From contig NZ_CP046640.1 in assembly GCF_017751145.1 (NCBI RefSeq), forward strand, positions 3,576,137 to 3,640,136: a stretch of DNA of 64,000 nt. Reading direction: 5' to 3'. A program made the position numbers and the translations under genes. Origin of the DNA: Iocasia fonsfrigidae. Lineage in GTDB: Bacteria; Bacillota; Halanaerobiia; Halanaerobiales; DTU029. Each line of letters opens with the position of its first letter. The first letter of the stretch is position 1. Shown in pieces: positions 26,401-34,881 of the stretch. Below the pieces are notes generated by a model. That model saw only the letters and a list, made by a program, of their open reading frames with translations. It was not told the origin of the DNA and made no database searches.

Positions 26401-27272
26401 ACCTTCCCCCCCTCCTTCCGGCCCATAATCCCTGAAGGTCTAATTAATAATATAGCAATAATAATTACAAAGGCTATAATATCACGGAAACCAGAATGGA
26501 GATAACCTACACCCAGGTTTTCGGCTATACCTAATACGATACCACCTATGGCAGCACCCGGTATACTTGTCAAACCACCAAAGACAGTTGAAGCAAAGGC
26601 TTTCATTGATGCACTGGCCCCCATAACTGGATGGACAGAATTATAGTAAATACCCAGCAAAACACCAGAAACCCCACCAAGGGCACAACCCAGTGAATAG
26701 CCTGTCCTGATAGTCTTACTGACATTTACACCAACCAGGGCAGCAGCATCTTTATCCATTGAGACTGCCCGCAAAGACAAACCTGTCCTGGTACGATATA
26801 AAAACTGCTGCAGGGCCAGACTCAAAGCAATTACTATTACAGCAATAATAATCTGGATATATGTTATTCTAATATCTCCGATAACAAAATACTTACCTTC
26901 AAAGATACTGGGGATTACCCTTTGCTGTGTCCCCAGGATCACCTGTGTTAAACTCCGTAGAAAAATGGATAAACCTATGGTCATGATTAAAGGTATCTCC
27001 CTAGGGGCATCTTTGAAGGGCCGATAGGCCAGGCTATCAACAAGCATTCCCAAAATCCAGGTTACTATAAAACCAACTATTAAAGCAAACAAAAGATTGG
27101 TACCTAAAAAACTTATCATCAAAAAACCTGTAAAGGCACCCAGCATAATCACTTCACCATGTACAAAACTAACCAGGCCCACAACACCATATATTACAGA
27201 AAAACCTATGGCCATCAAGGCATAAATCATTCCCTGGGTAAGCCCATTAATAAGCTGTTGTAAGAAAAACAT
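26397..27272 (-). CDS. livH: ABC permease LivH
   Basis: A 291-residue permease with LivH features: INGLTQGMIYALMAIGFSVI at the start, VSFVHGEVIMLGAFTGF, RAVSMDKDAAALVGVNV and TVFGGLTSIPGAAIGG. It forms the channel with LivM. It begins 67 bp after livK; a hairpin lies in that gap. Confidence 0.93.
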   Translation of the reverse strand: MFFLQQLINGLTQGMIYALMAIGFSVIYGVVGLVSFVHGEVIMLGAFTGFLMISFLGTNLLFALIVGFIVTWILGMLVDSLAYRPFKDAPREIPLIMTIGLSIFLRSLTQVILGTQQRVIPSIFEGKYFVIGDIRITYIQIIIAVIVIALSLALQQFLYRTRTGLSLRAVSMDKDAAALVGVNVSKTIRTGYSLGCALGGVSGVLLGIYYNSVHPVMGASASMKAFASTVFGGLTSIPGAAIGGIVLGIAENLGVGYLHSGFRDIIAFVIIIAILLIRPSGIMGRKEGGKV

Positions 27273-27294
27273 AGTTTCCCTCCAATCCTTCTTT

Positions 27295-27327
27295 ATAAGA
27301 GGCCGCCTTAACAGGGCAGCCCCTTAT
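27295..27327 (-). other. Intercistronic hairpin between livK and livH
   Basis: ATAAG(A/G)GGC-GCC arms form an imperfect stem of about 13 bp. It is the same arrangement as after dctP and araF: a hairpin directly after the binding-protein gene. Confidence 0.6.
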
Positions 27328-27339
27328 CTTATACTGCAA

Positions 27340-28464
27340 TTATTTAGTATAATCCTCTTTTATAACCCATTCGTTATCTTCTACTACCATAATTTTATAT
27401 TTGCGTACAATGTCACCCTGTTCTGTAAAGACCAATTTACCAGTAACACCAACAAAGTCCTGAGTATTAGCCAGTTCATCACGGATTGCTGCCCTGTCAA
27501 AACCAGCCCGTTCAATAGCCTCAGCCAGCATTAGTGTTGCATCATAAGCACAGGCTGCATGTAAGTTAGGTTCACGGTCAGCCCTTTCCTTAAATTCTGC
27601 TATAAAGGCCTGTACCTTGGGAGTTGGGTCATTAAGGGCAAAGAAAGTATTTGTTGCCAGGCCCTCAGCTGAACCCCCTGCCAGGTCTATAAAATTATCT
27701 GAAAAAACAGAACTTGGCGCTAACATTTCAACATCCCAACCCAGGTTATCAATCTGACGGCTTATCAATGATGCCTCATTATACATAGCTGCTATATAAA
27801 TACCATCAGGATTAGTTTCACGTATTTTGGTCAGCACTGCATTATAGTCCCTTTCACCCTCAAAGAACGGCTGAGAAGTAGTTACTTCCAGTCCCTTCTC
27901 TTTAGCTGATTCAACAAAACGATCCTTAGTTACTACACCCCAGTCATTATTGATATAAATAACGGCCACAGAATCAAGACCCATATATTCCTGAGCAATA
28001 TACTCGACATTGAAAGGACCTTCAGCATCCTGGGTGCCTACTATCCCAAACATATAATGACCTGCTGGTGCGTAATCAGGATGAGAAGCAGTAGGTGACA
28101 GCTGTACCATACCATTTCTTTCATAGATCGGTGCAGAAGCCAGGCAGGCTGTACTTGTAAAGTCACCAATCTCGGCAACTATTTCTTTGTTTTCTACAAA
28201 TCTCTGAGCAATAGTTGCAGCCTCCCGAGGGTCTCCCTTGCTATCCATAATAACAAGTTCTACTTTACGTCCCCTGATACCGCCTTCAGCATTAATCTTT
28301 TCAACAGCCATCTGGGCTGAGTAACGAAAGTTTTCTCCATATTCTGCATAATTCCCTGTAATAGGGGCTGATAGACCTATCTTTACAACATCCTCAGCAG
28401 AAACAGTTAGTCCAAGACTTAAAACCATAATACCTGCCAGAACTATTAATAACAATCTTTTCAT
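27340..28464 (-). CDS. livK: ABC substrate-binding protein, LivJ/LivK type
   Basis: A 374-residue periplasmic-binding protein with a Sec signal peptide (MKRLLLIVLAGIMVLSLGL, cleavage near SA-ED). The mature part reads VVKIGLSAPITGNYAEYGEN, ELVIMDSKGDPREAATIAQR, GDFTSTACLASAPIYERNGM and YDATLMLAEAIERAGFDR. The family binds amino acids, amides or urea-like ligands. With ATC-hydrolase-like and cysteine desulfidase genes downstream, a cysteine-related ligand is a reasonable guess. Confidence 0.9.
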   Translation of the reverse strand: MKRLLLIVLAGIMVLSLGLTVSAEDVVKIGLSAPITGNYAEYGENFRYSAQMAVEKINAEGGIRGRKVELVIMDSKGDPREAATIAQRFVENKEIVAEIGDFTSTACLASAPIYERNGMVQLSPTASHPDYAPAGHYMFGIVGTQDAEGPFNVEYIAQEYMGLDSVAVIYINNDWGVVTKDRFVESAKEKGLEVTTSQPFFEGERDYNAVLTKIRETNPDGIYIAAMYNEASLISRQIDNLGWDVEMLAPSSVFSDNFIDLAGGSAEGLATNTFFALNDPTPKVQAFIAEFKERADREPNLHAACAYDATLMLAEAIERAGFDRAAIRDELANTQDFVGVTGKLVFTEQGDIVRKYKIMVVEDNEWVIKEDYTK

Positions 28465-28605
28465 TTTACTCCTCCTTTTTAGTATTGAATACTGCCTGTA
28501 TACTTAGTATCATCCAATAAAAACAAGCCTTCATCTCTCTGCCAGAAATATACTACTATCATACTCACTCCTTTCTCTTGTTACATACATGTTATATTTA
28601 CGTTA

Positions 28606-28635
28606 ATTATATTATAGATATTCCTGTTTTGTCAA
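28606..28635 (-). promoter_or_regulatory. Probable sigma-A promoter of the liv-cyuA operon
   Basis: On the minus strand TTGACA (28635-28630) is followed after 18 nt by TATAAT (28611-28606), about 140 bp before livK. The rest of the 326-bp gap is AT-rich without a visible gene. Confidence 0.6.
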
Positions 28636-28790
28636 GTTATATTAAATATTTTAACCTAAATCTTGACTAATATTAAATTTACAGGGTATAAAATAACATA
28701 AAACTAACATATATATTGTCTGACTTTTTGAGATGAACTATGATATATAGTAAACCCAACCCACATCCACAGTCAGGTTCCTAACATATA

Positions 28791-29357
28791 CTAAATATTA
28801 AAATCACTGCCCTGTATGCCAACCCAGAGTCCTCTAGCCACTTTATCTTGTCTATTAATCACCTTATGTTCAAGGTTAGCCCTATAGACAATAGAATCCC
28901 CCTGCTGACAAACAACTGGTTCCTTACCTTCAATACTTACCTCAATCTCACCTTCTAATATATAGCCAAACTCTATTCCCCGGTGTGAAGTAAATTCCCT
29001 GTTTACAGTATTTGGTTTAAGGGTAATCAAAACAGGTTCAATTGAACAATCAATACTCTTGGGAAGTAAAAATCTCAAACTTGTATCACTATCATTAGTA
29101 ACCTCTATTTGATTATCTTTGATAAGATGTATAAAATCCTGTTCTTCATCAACAGCAAAGAGGTCTGCAATATGGATTGAAAAAAAGGTAGTTAACTTAT
29201 CAAGCACCTTAAGGGATGGAATGGTTTTACCATTTTCTAGCAAACTCAAAAAGGATGAAGATAGGCCTGTTTCTTCAGCCAATTCATTTAAACTCAATCC
29301 ATATTTGATCCTTTCTTTCCGTAATCTCTTACCTACATATTTGTATTTCTCATTCAC
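28791..29357 (-). CDS. XRE-cupin transcriptional regulator
   Basis: A 188-residue protein: helix-turn-helix of the XRE type (KRLRKERIKYGLSLNELAEE, LSSSFLSLLENGKTIPSL) at residues 7-62 and a small-molecule-binding cupin near 110-180 (HRGIEFGYILEGEIEVSI, GDSIVYRANLEHKV). Proteins of this build often repress amino-acid or polyamine utilisation operons. It lies directly upstream of the liv-cyuA operon on the same strand and is its likely regulator. Its own promoter contains a perfect inverted repeat. Confidence 0.9.
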   Translation of the reverse strand: MNEKYKYVGKRLRKERIKYGLSLNELAEETGLSSSFLSLLENGKTIPSLKVLDKLTTFFSIHIADLFAVDEEQDFIHLIKDNQIEVTNDSDTSLRFLLPKSIDCSIEPVLITLKPNTVNREFTSHRGIEFGYILEGEIEVSIEGKEPVVCQQGDSIVYRANLEHKVINRQDKVARGLWVGIQGSDFNI

Positions 29358-29499
29358 TTCAAATGCCCCCCTGTGAATTCCAATGCCTTATTTTTTCTTC
29401 TTACTCTATCTTCTCGCCAAGGACATTAATTTCCTCTTAATTTTATATTTACAAAAAATTCAAAAATATATGTTCTTTAGTATTACTTAATATATTACT

Positions 29500-29550
29500 A
29501 TTATAATTTACTAATATATAAAATGTCAAGGGTATTTTTATATTAGTAAA
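29500..29550 (-). promoter_or_regulatory. XRE-cupin gene promoter with embedded inverted repeat
   Basis: On the minus strand TTGACA (29529-29524), 18 nt, TATAAT (29505-29500). Arms TTTACTAATATA (29507-29518) and TATATTAGTAAA (29539-29550) straddle the -35 box and spacer, a layout for autorepression. The rest of the 29358-29665 gap is AT-rich and holds no gene. Confidence 0.6.
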
Positions 29551-29665
29551 ATTTTTTCGACAATTTTTTATATATAAATTTTTGCCAATATATAATACCT
29601 GTATATTTTTCAGCATAAAGAAGATTATAAATAAATAACAGCAGTTAATAGAAAGGATTATTATT

Positions 29666-30688
29666 ATGTCATTTACCCCTTCTTATGTTATTTTTAGAGA
29701 AAACGCCCTTGAATACCCCCTGGGGAATCAACTATATAAGCTTTTTACTAAAGAAAAAGACATAAAAGTACATAAGGTCGCCTCCAGAGGCCCTTTCCCC
29801 TTTGATAATGATATTTCCTTTCGTAAAAAATTCGCCCGGGCCAAGAGAACTATTGTTGTATCTGTTCGTTCTTTAAATAAATTCCAATCCTGTAAACCCT
29901 CTGCCCATTATCAATTACCACTGGTTACAGGTTGTCCTGCCCACTGTCATTATTGTTATCTCTCTACCAATCTGGGCAAAAACCCCTATATTAAAGTCTA
30001 TGTTAATCTTGAAGATATCCTGGCCAGGGCAGAAAAATATATAGTAAATAGAAAACCAAAAACCACAATTTTTGAAGGTGCAGCTACTTCTGATCCCCTA
30101 CCTGTAGAAAAGTGGACAGGTTCACTGGCCAGCACTATCAAATATTTTGCAGAAAAAAAGCTGGGAAGGTTCCGTTTTGTGACCAAATTTACTGAAGTCG
30201 AACCCTTACTGGGTATTGACCATCAGAAAAAAACTGAATTTCGCTTTTCTTTAAATAGCAAATATGCAGTTGAAAAGTTTGAACCAACAACTCCAGCCCC
30301 GTCAGAAAGAATAAAAGCAGCAGCCAAAGTTTATCAGGCAGCCTATCCCCTGGGGTTTCTAATAGCCCCTATTTTTATTTATAAGAACTGGAAAGATGAA
30401 TACAGTGAATTAATAAATGATTTAAGTAATAATCTTAATTCAAACGGTAAGGGTATTTCCTTTGAACTGATCACCCATAGGTTTACGGAAAGAGCCAAAA
30501 GAATTATTGAAGAGATTTACCCGGAGACCGAACTCCCTATGAATGAGGAAGCCAGACAGTTTAAATATGGGCAATTTGGCTATGGAAAATATATTTACCC
30601 AAAAGAAAAAATGAAAGAAATCGAGGACTTTATGAAAGGTATAATCAGCAAGGCTTTTCCAGAGGCAGAAATCAAATATTTTGTTTAA
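29666..30688 (+). CDS. splB: Spore photoproduct lyase (radical SAM DNA repair)
   Basis: A 340-residue radical-SAM enzyme that reverses the spore photoproduct, a thymine dimer of UV-exposed spores. The cluster Cys are 90, 94 and 97 in TGCPAHCHYCYLS. GRFRFVTKFTEVEPLL, EFRFSLNSKYAVEKFEPTTP and KYGQFGYGKYIYP align along the whole family. The H-atom-donor Cys of the Bacillus enzyme (AACTSD, Cys141) is Ala140 here (GAATSD), while Cys76 (FQSCKPSAHY) may serve instead, as in clostridial enzymes. It implies a sporulating present or past. The plus-strand gene is divergent from the XRE-cupin gene. Confidence 0.92.
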   Translation: MSFTPSYVIFRENALEYPLGNQLYKLFTKEKDIKVHKVASRGPFPFDNDISFRKKFARAKRTIVVSVRSLNKFQSCKPSAHYQLPLVTGCPAHCHYCYLSTNLGKNPYIKVYVNLEDILARAEKYIVNRKPKTTIFEGAATSDPLPVEKWTGSLASTIKYFAEKKLGRFRFVTKFTEVEPLLGIDHQKKTEFRFSLNSKYAVEKFEPTTPAPSERIKAAAKVYQAAYPLGFLIAPIFIYKNWKDEYSELINDLSNNLNSNGKGISFELITHRFTERAKRIIEEIYPETELPMNEEARQFKYGQFGYGKYIYPKEKMKEIEDFMKGIISKAFPEAEIKYFV

Positions 30689-30727
30689 GTAAACACCTGC
30701 CCCTGAAATATAGCCGTTAAATCTTTA

Positions 30728-31591
30728 CTATTTATTATAATTGTCATTCAAGAAAAATACTGACAGCGTTCCCGGACCGGCATGTGCACCAATAGTAGCA
30801 CTGATCATATTTATTATTATTCCCTTAGGTTTAAACCTCTCCCTAATCATATCAGCTAATTTTTCAGCAGCCTCCAGGTCATCACCATGACTAATGGCTA
30901 TCTCCTGTCCCGAGATATCCATACCCCGTTCTTCCATTAACCCCAGGATTCGTTTAAAAACACGTTTCCTGCCCTTCTTTTTTTCTATAGGGATAAGACG
31001 TCCTTCCTCTACGTCCAAAATTGGTTTTATATTTAGCACACCGCCAATAAAAGCAGAGGCCTTACTAACCCTCCCTCCGCGGTATAGATACTCAAGGTCA
31101 TCAACAGTAAAAATATGTTCCATATGTTTAGCATAAAACCTTGCTGCCTCTATTACCTCTTCTCTACTGACACCATCTTCAATTAGTTGTGCAGTCTTAT
31201 ATACTACCATCCCCTCGCCTAAAGAAGCGCATTTAGTATCAATTATTTCTATCTCAAAATCAGGGAACTCCTCTCTAACTTGAGCACTGGCTATTACGGC
31301 TGCCTGACAAGTACCGGAAAGTTCAGAAGAAAAAGCAAGATAAAGACAGCTCTGCTTTTCTTGAGCATATTTAGTGAACAAGTCCTTAAACTGTCCAACT
31401 GAGACCTGTGCTGTCTTATACACCCTACCCTCTCTCATCCCGTGAAATAGCTCAACAGGTTTAATCGTCTCCCCATCCCTGTAAACCTTATCATCCAGAT
31501 TAACTGTTAATGGCTCAACTACTATATCAAACTGATTTATTATATTTTCCGGCAGATCAGCTGCACTATCTGTTACCAATTGTAAACCCAT
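30728..31591 (-). CDS. DegV family fatty-acid-binding protein
   Basis: A 287-residue DegV protein: LVTDSAADLPENII, DGETIKPVELFHGM, TAQVSVGQFKDLFTKY with the lipid-carboxylate Thr/Ser, YLAFSSELSGTCQAA, and YLYRGGRVSKASAFIGG with the family RGGR motif. DegV/FakB proteins hold a fatty acid for phosphorylation by FakA. No fakA is in the window. Convergent with splB, with a 39-bp gap. Confidence 0.9.
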   Translation of the reverse strand: MGLQLVTDSAADLPENIINQFDIVVEPLTVNLDDKVYRDGETIKPVELFHGMREGRVYKTAQVSVGQFKDLFTKYAQEKQSCLYLAFSSELSGTCQAAVIASAQVREEFPDFEIEIIDTKCASLGEGMVVYKTAQLIEDGVSREEVIEAARFYAKHMEHIFTVDDLEYLYRGGRVSKASAFIGGVLNIKPILDVEEGRLIPIEKKKGRKRVFKRILGLMEERGMDISGQEIAISHGDDLEAAEKLADMIRERFKPKGIIINMISATIGAHAGPGTLSVFFLNDNYNK

Positions 31592-31714
31592 TTCTTTAAT
31601 CCCCCTAAGTAAATAATTTTGAATAGCTTATCAGAATATAAAGAACATTAATCGTCTTATAATATTAACTTCTGCTCCTAATATTAATATATCTCTTTTT
31701 TAACAATTTTTCAA

Positions 31715-32875
31715 CTAATTCTCCTCTTGCTGGATCATTGCCTCTATTAATACATCTACTACCTCAGGTCTGGTAATTTCTACTGGCGGACGTTCTCCCT
31801 GGCGTAGTAACTCCCTTACCCTGGTACCACTCAAACTAATCTGATAGGACTTATCATGGGGACATGTCTTAGCAGTGGCCATCCCCTGACATTTTGTGCA
31901 ATAAAAAGAATACTCAAATTTCAAAGGGGTAATACCTATTTCTTCCTCAGCAAACTCATCAAAAATTAATTGAGCATCATATGTACCATAATAATTACCT
32001 ACACCAGCATGGTCACGTCCGACAATAAAATGACTGCAACCATAGTTTTTACGGCATAGAGCGTGAAACACAGCCTCCCTGGGACCAGCATAGCGCATAG
32101 CAACTGGAAAAACCGTTAAATAGACCCTACTGGAGGGATAAATCTTATCTATCACAACCTCATAACTTTTAATCCTGTATTTGGCTGGTATATCACTGCT
32201 TTTTGTCTCGCCTACCAGTGGTGACAAAAATAAACCATCAGTAATTTCTAAGGCACATTTCTGAAGGTATTCATGTGCCCGATGAATGGGATTGCGGGTC
32301 TGAAAAGCAGCTACCTGTTTCCATCCCCTTTTACGAAATTCCCGACGAACATCTATAGGATCATGACGATAACTGGTAAAAGGTAAATCTGTTAAACGGT
32401 TGACCAGTATAAGCTCTCCTCCAAGCAGAACCTCTCCCCTTCGATCCAGTGCAGCAACACCAGGGTGATTTCTATCCCTTGTCCGATAAACATATTGAGC
32501 CTCTTTCTCCTTATCAGGTATAAACTTATCTTCCAGTTTCAGAATCCCATACACCTTACCAGCTTGACTAGCCAAAGCAATCTTGCTTCCTATTTTTAAT
32601 TCAGCAGCTTTATTTTTTGAAACCCCCAGTACAATCGGCAGCGGCCAGACCGTACCATTAGACAGACGCATCTCTTCAACAACCCCATTATATTCCTCTT
32701 CATTCATAAATCCCTCTAATGGACTATAAAGCCCAACCCCAATATTTTCAAGTTCCGTTAAATCCCGCCTACTAAGCATAAGTAGAGGCATTTCCTTTAA
32801 GTACTCCAGTATATTTTCCCTTTTATCCCCAGATACTTCTTTATTAACAAGCCTTCCCCCATGTGGCTTTATCAT
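31715..32875 (-). CDS. sat: Sulfate adenylyltransferase (ATP sulfurylase)
   Basis: A 386-residue enzyme that joins sulfate and ATP to adenylyl sulfate. The ATP/sulfate site motifs QTRNPIHRAHEYLQK and GRDHAGVGNYYGTYDAQ are intact, as is the zinc-like CTKCQGMATAKTCPHDK and the C-terminal LSGTRVRELLRQGE. No APS kinase, APS reductase or sulfate transporter lies within 10 kb, so its pathway partner is elsewhere or it runs in reverse. GGAGGGG precedes the ATG. Confidence 0.93.
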   Translation of the reverse strand: MIKPHGGRLVNKEVSGDKRENILEYLKEMPLLMLSRRDLTELENIGVGLYSPLEGFMNEEEYNGVVEEMRLSNGTVWPLPIVLGVSKNKAAELKIGSKIALASQAGKVYGILKLEDKFIPDKEKEAQYVYRTRDRNHPGVAALDRRGEVLLGGELILVNRLTDLPFTSYRHDPIDVRREFRKRGWKQVAAFQTRNPIHRAHEYLQKCALEITDGLFLSPLVGETKSSDIPAKYRIKSYEVVIDKIYPSSRVYLTVFPVAMRYAGPREAVFHALCRKNYGCSHFIVGRDHAGVGNYYGTYDAQLIFDEFAEEEIGITPLKFEYSFYCTKCQGMATAKTCPHDKSYQISLSGTRVRELLRQGERPPVEITRPEVVDVLIEAMIQQEEN

Positions 32876-32955
32876 AAAACCCCTCCAAAATATTACCTTA
32901 TATTTTTAATACTACTTAAATATATTATGGTTCAGATAATATTTTGTGAAGGGTT

Positions 32956-33221
32956 TTATAGACAAATGTATTTATCGGTATTCTTTAGTCTTTGGTTAGT
33001 AAATACACGATTGAGTATTGGGCATTGGATATCCTCCAGTATCCTTTTCTTGTGTTGGCATATTCCCAAGCCTTAGATTCATTAATACCTAATTTCTTAA
33101 GCATTCTAAATCAGTTCACCTTTAACTCTGGATTATCAATTCTTATTTTAAGCTAACGGTTGGCACTTCAACCCCCGTATCTAACTTTCACCGACAAAGA
33201 AAGCGCCCATGCTGGGCGCAC
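32956..33221 (-). mobile_element. Group IIC intron remnant (5' end plus maturase C-terminus)
   Basis: On the minus strand the sequence starts at 33221 with GTGCGCCCAGCATGGGCGC, the 5' end and first hairpin typical of group IIC introns, followed by GGTGAAAGTTAG and AACCGTTAGC of domain I. The rest of domains I-IV is deleted. From 33104 it codes MLKKLGINESKAWEYANTR, KGYWRISN, then after a +1/-1 frameshift CPILNRVFTNQRLKNT, the C-terminal maturase region, ending at 32956. No domain V is visible. The 5' end lies 6 nt behind the kinase-gene terminator hairpin, the target type of this intron class. Confidence 0.82.
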
Positions 33222-33227
33222 AACCAA

Positions 33228-33262
33228 AAACACACTTCCAGTTTTAAACTGGAAGTGTGTTT
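33228..33262 (-). terminator. Intrinsic terminator of the FGGY kinase operon
   Basis: AAACACACTTCCAGTTT pairs perfectly with AAACTGGAAGTGTGTTT, followed on the minus strand by TTTTTGG. It lies 70 bp after the kinase stop and served as insertion site for the intron remnant. Confidence 0.9.
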
Positions 33263-33332
33263 ATTTAGTTAAGATTTATTTTGCTGTTGTTTTTCCTGTC
33301 CTGAAGATCAGCACGTAACAATTACCACTTGA

Positions 33333-34847
33333 TTATTTAAATTTATCCCATAAAAGTGATAATGCGTCAATAGTTTCTCTATACAAAGAATATTTCTTAT
33401 CATAAACTTCTTTATTATCTGGATTAGGATAACAAGTATAAGCTACTTCTACCATAGAATTTGCAGCATCTTTATATGATTCAAATTTATTTGTTGCAAT
33501 TCCAGCACAAATCGCTGCACCCAATGTACCTAACTCTGTACTAGTTGTAACTTCAATAGGTATTTGAAGAATATCTGCAAATATCTGTACCCATACTTTC
33601 GAACGAGCCGCACCTCCCGCAATTCTTATAGCTTTAGGAGCTTTTCTATATGCCATTAGCTTGTCTAAGTGTGCTTTATGACAGAATACTACACCCTCAT
33701 ATATAGCTCTTAAGATATGTGCTTTAGTATGCCATCCATTTAAACCAAGGAAACATGATTTTGCAGTTACATCTACATTTGTACCAAATAAAAATGGTAA
33801 GAAAATAATATTAAACTCATCAGCTGATACACTTTCAACATATTCATTTGAATAATCGTATACAGATTTATTATCTTCTAAACCTTGATTTTTTTCTTCA
33901 CCCAAAAATTGAGAAACAAACCACTCCAAATTACTTGCAGAAGTTGGACTTGCTTCTGTCGTTAGCCAATATCCTTCCATGCAATATAACGAAGTCATAA
34001 ATAAATCTTTCGAAACTATAGGTTCTTTACTTATATATTCATTGATGCTCCATGTTCCCGCAACTATACATAGTTTTTCTTCATCTGCAATACCTGTTGC
34101 AATAGCACATGAATCAATATCAAATAATCCTCCAGCTACAGGTGTTCCTTCCTTTAATCCTGTTAGCTTTGCAACTTCTTCTGTTACATACCCAAAAATC
34201 TCTGAAGAATATTTTATTGGTGGCAATAATTCTAAAACATCTTCTATGTCAAACTCTTGTAATAAATTATTATCATATTTAACATCTTTTACGTTCATTA
34301 AATTCGTACCTGAGATATCTGTTATTTCTGCATGAGCTTCACCAGTCAAACAATATCTTATATAATCCTTGCACATAAATACCCATTTTGTATTTTCTAA
34401 TATTTGTGGTTTATTATCTTTAAACCATGACAATAAGGCAACAGGTTGTCCAGCCCAAATTGACTGCATTGTCTTTGGTAAAACTTTTTCAAAAGTACCA
34501 TCAGAATACCACTTTTCTACATAATCATTTGCTCTAGTATCAGTAGAAATAATTCCATTATACGCTGGCTTTCCTTCTTTATCAACTAAATACATACCAT
34601 TACCATGACCTGTAGTTGCAATTCCAACTATATTTTCAGAATTAATACCAGATTTATTAATAACTTCTTTTATTGCACTTACATTAGCTTGCCACATCTC
34701 ATTCATATTTCTTTCAGTAAATCCAGGTGCTGGCATGATCATTTCAGTTTTACAGCTTGCCACTGCAACTTCTTTTCCTTCCAAATCATATAGCGCAGCT
34801 TTTGACATCGTCCCACCATTATCAATACCTAATAAATACTTTTGCAA
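33333..34847 (-). CDS. FGGY carbohydrate kinase, LyxK-like
   Basis: A 504-residue sugar kinase. N-terminal LLGIDNGGTMSKAALYD phosphate loop, GIATTGHGNGMYLVD, AGGLFDIDSCAIATGI, the FGGY region EASPTSASNLEWFVSQF, LPFLFGTNVD and the C-terminal IRIAGGAARSKVWVQIFADI ATP site. It matches L-xylulokinase (LyxK) better than glycerol or xylulose kinases. It should phosphorylate a ketose made by the SDR or released by the EIIC. The start is TTG 34847 with GGGAG 8 nt upstream. Last gene of the island-2 operon. Confidence 0.87.
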   Translation of the reverse strand: MQKYLLGIDNGGTMSKAALYDLEGKEVAVASCKTEMIMPAPGFTERNMNEMWQANVSAIKEVINKSGINSENIVGIATTGHGNGMYLVDKEGKPAYNGIISTDTRANDYVEKWYSDGTFEKVLPKTMQSIWAGQPVALLSWFKDNKPQILENTKWVFMCKDYIRYCLTGEAHAEITDISGTNLMNVKDVKYDNNLLQEFDIEDVLELLPPIKYSSEIFGYVTEEVAKLTGLKEGTPVAGGLFDIDSCAIATGIADEEKLCIVAGTWSINEYISKEPIVSKDLFMTSLYCMEGYWLTTEASPTSASNLEWFVSQFLGEEKNQGLEDNKSVYDYSNEYVESVSADEFNIIFLPFLFGTNVDVTAKSCFLGLNGWHTKAHILRAIYEGVVFCHKAHLDKLMAYRKAPKAIRIAGGAARSKVWVQIFADILQIPIEVTTSTELGTLGAAICAGIATNKFESYKDAANSMVEVAYTCYPNPDNKEVYDKKYSLYRETIDALSLLWDKFK

Positions 34848-34881
34848 TCATATCACTCCCTAATTAAATTGTATAATTAAT

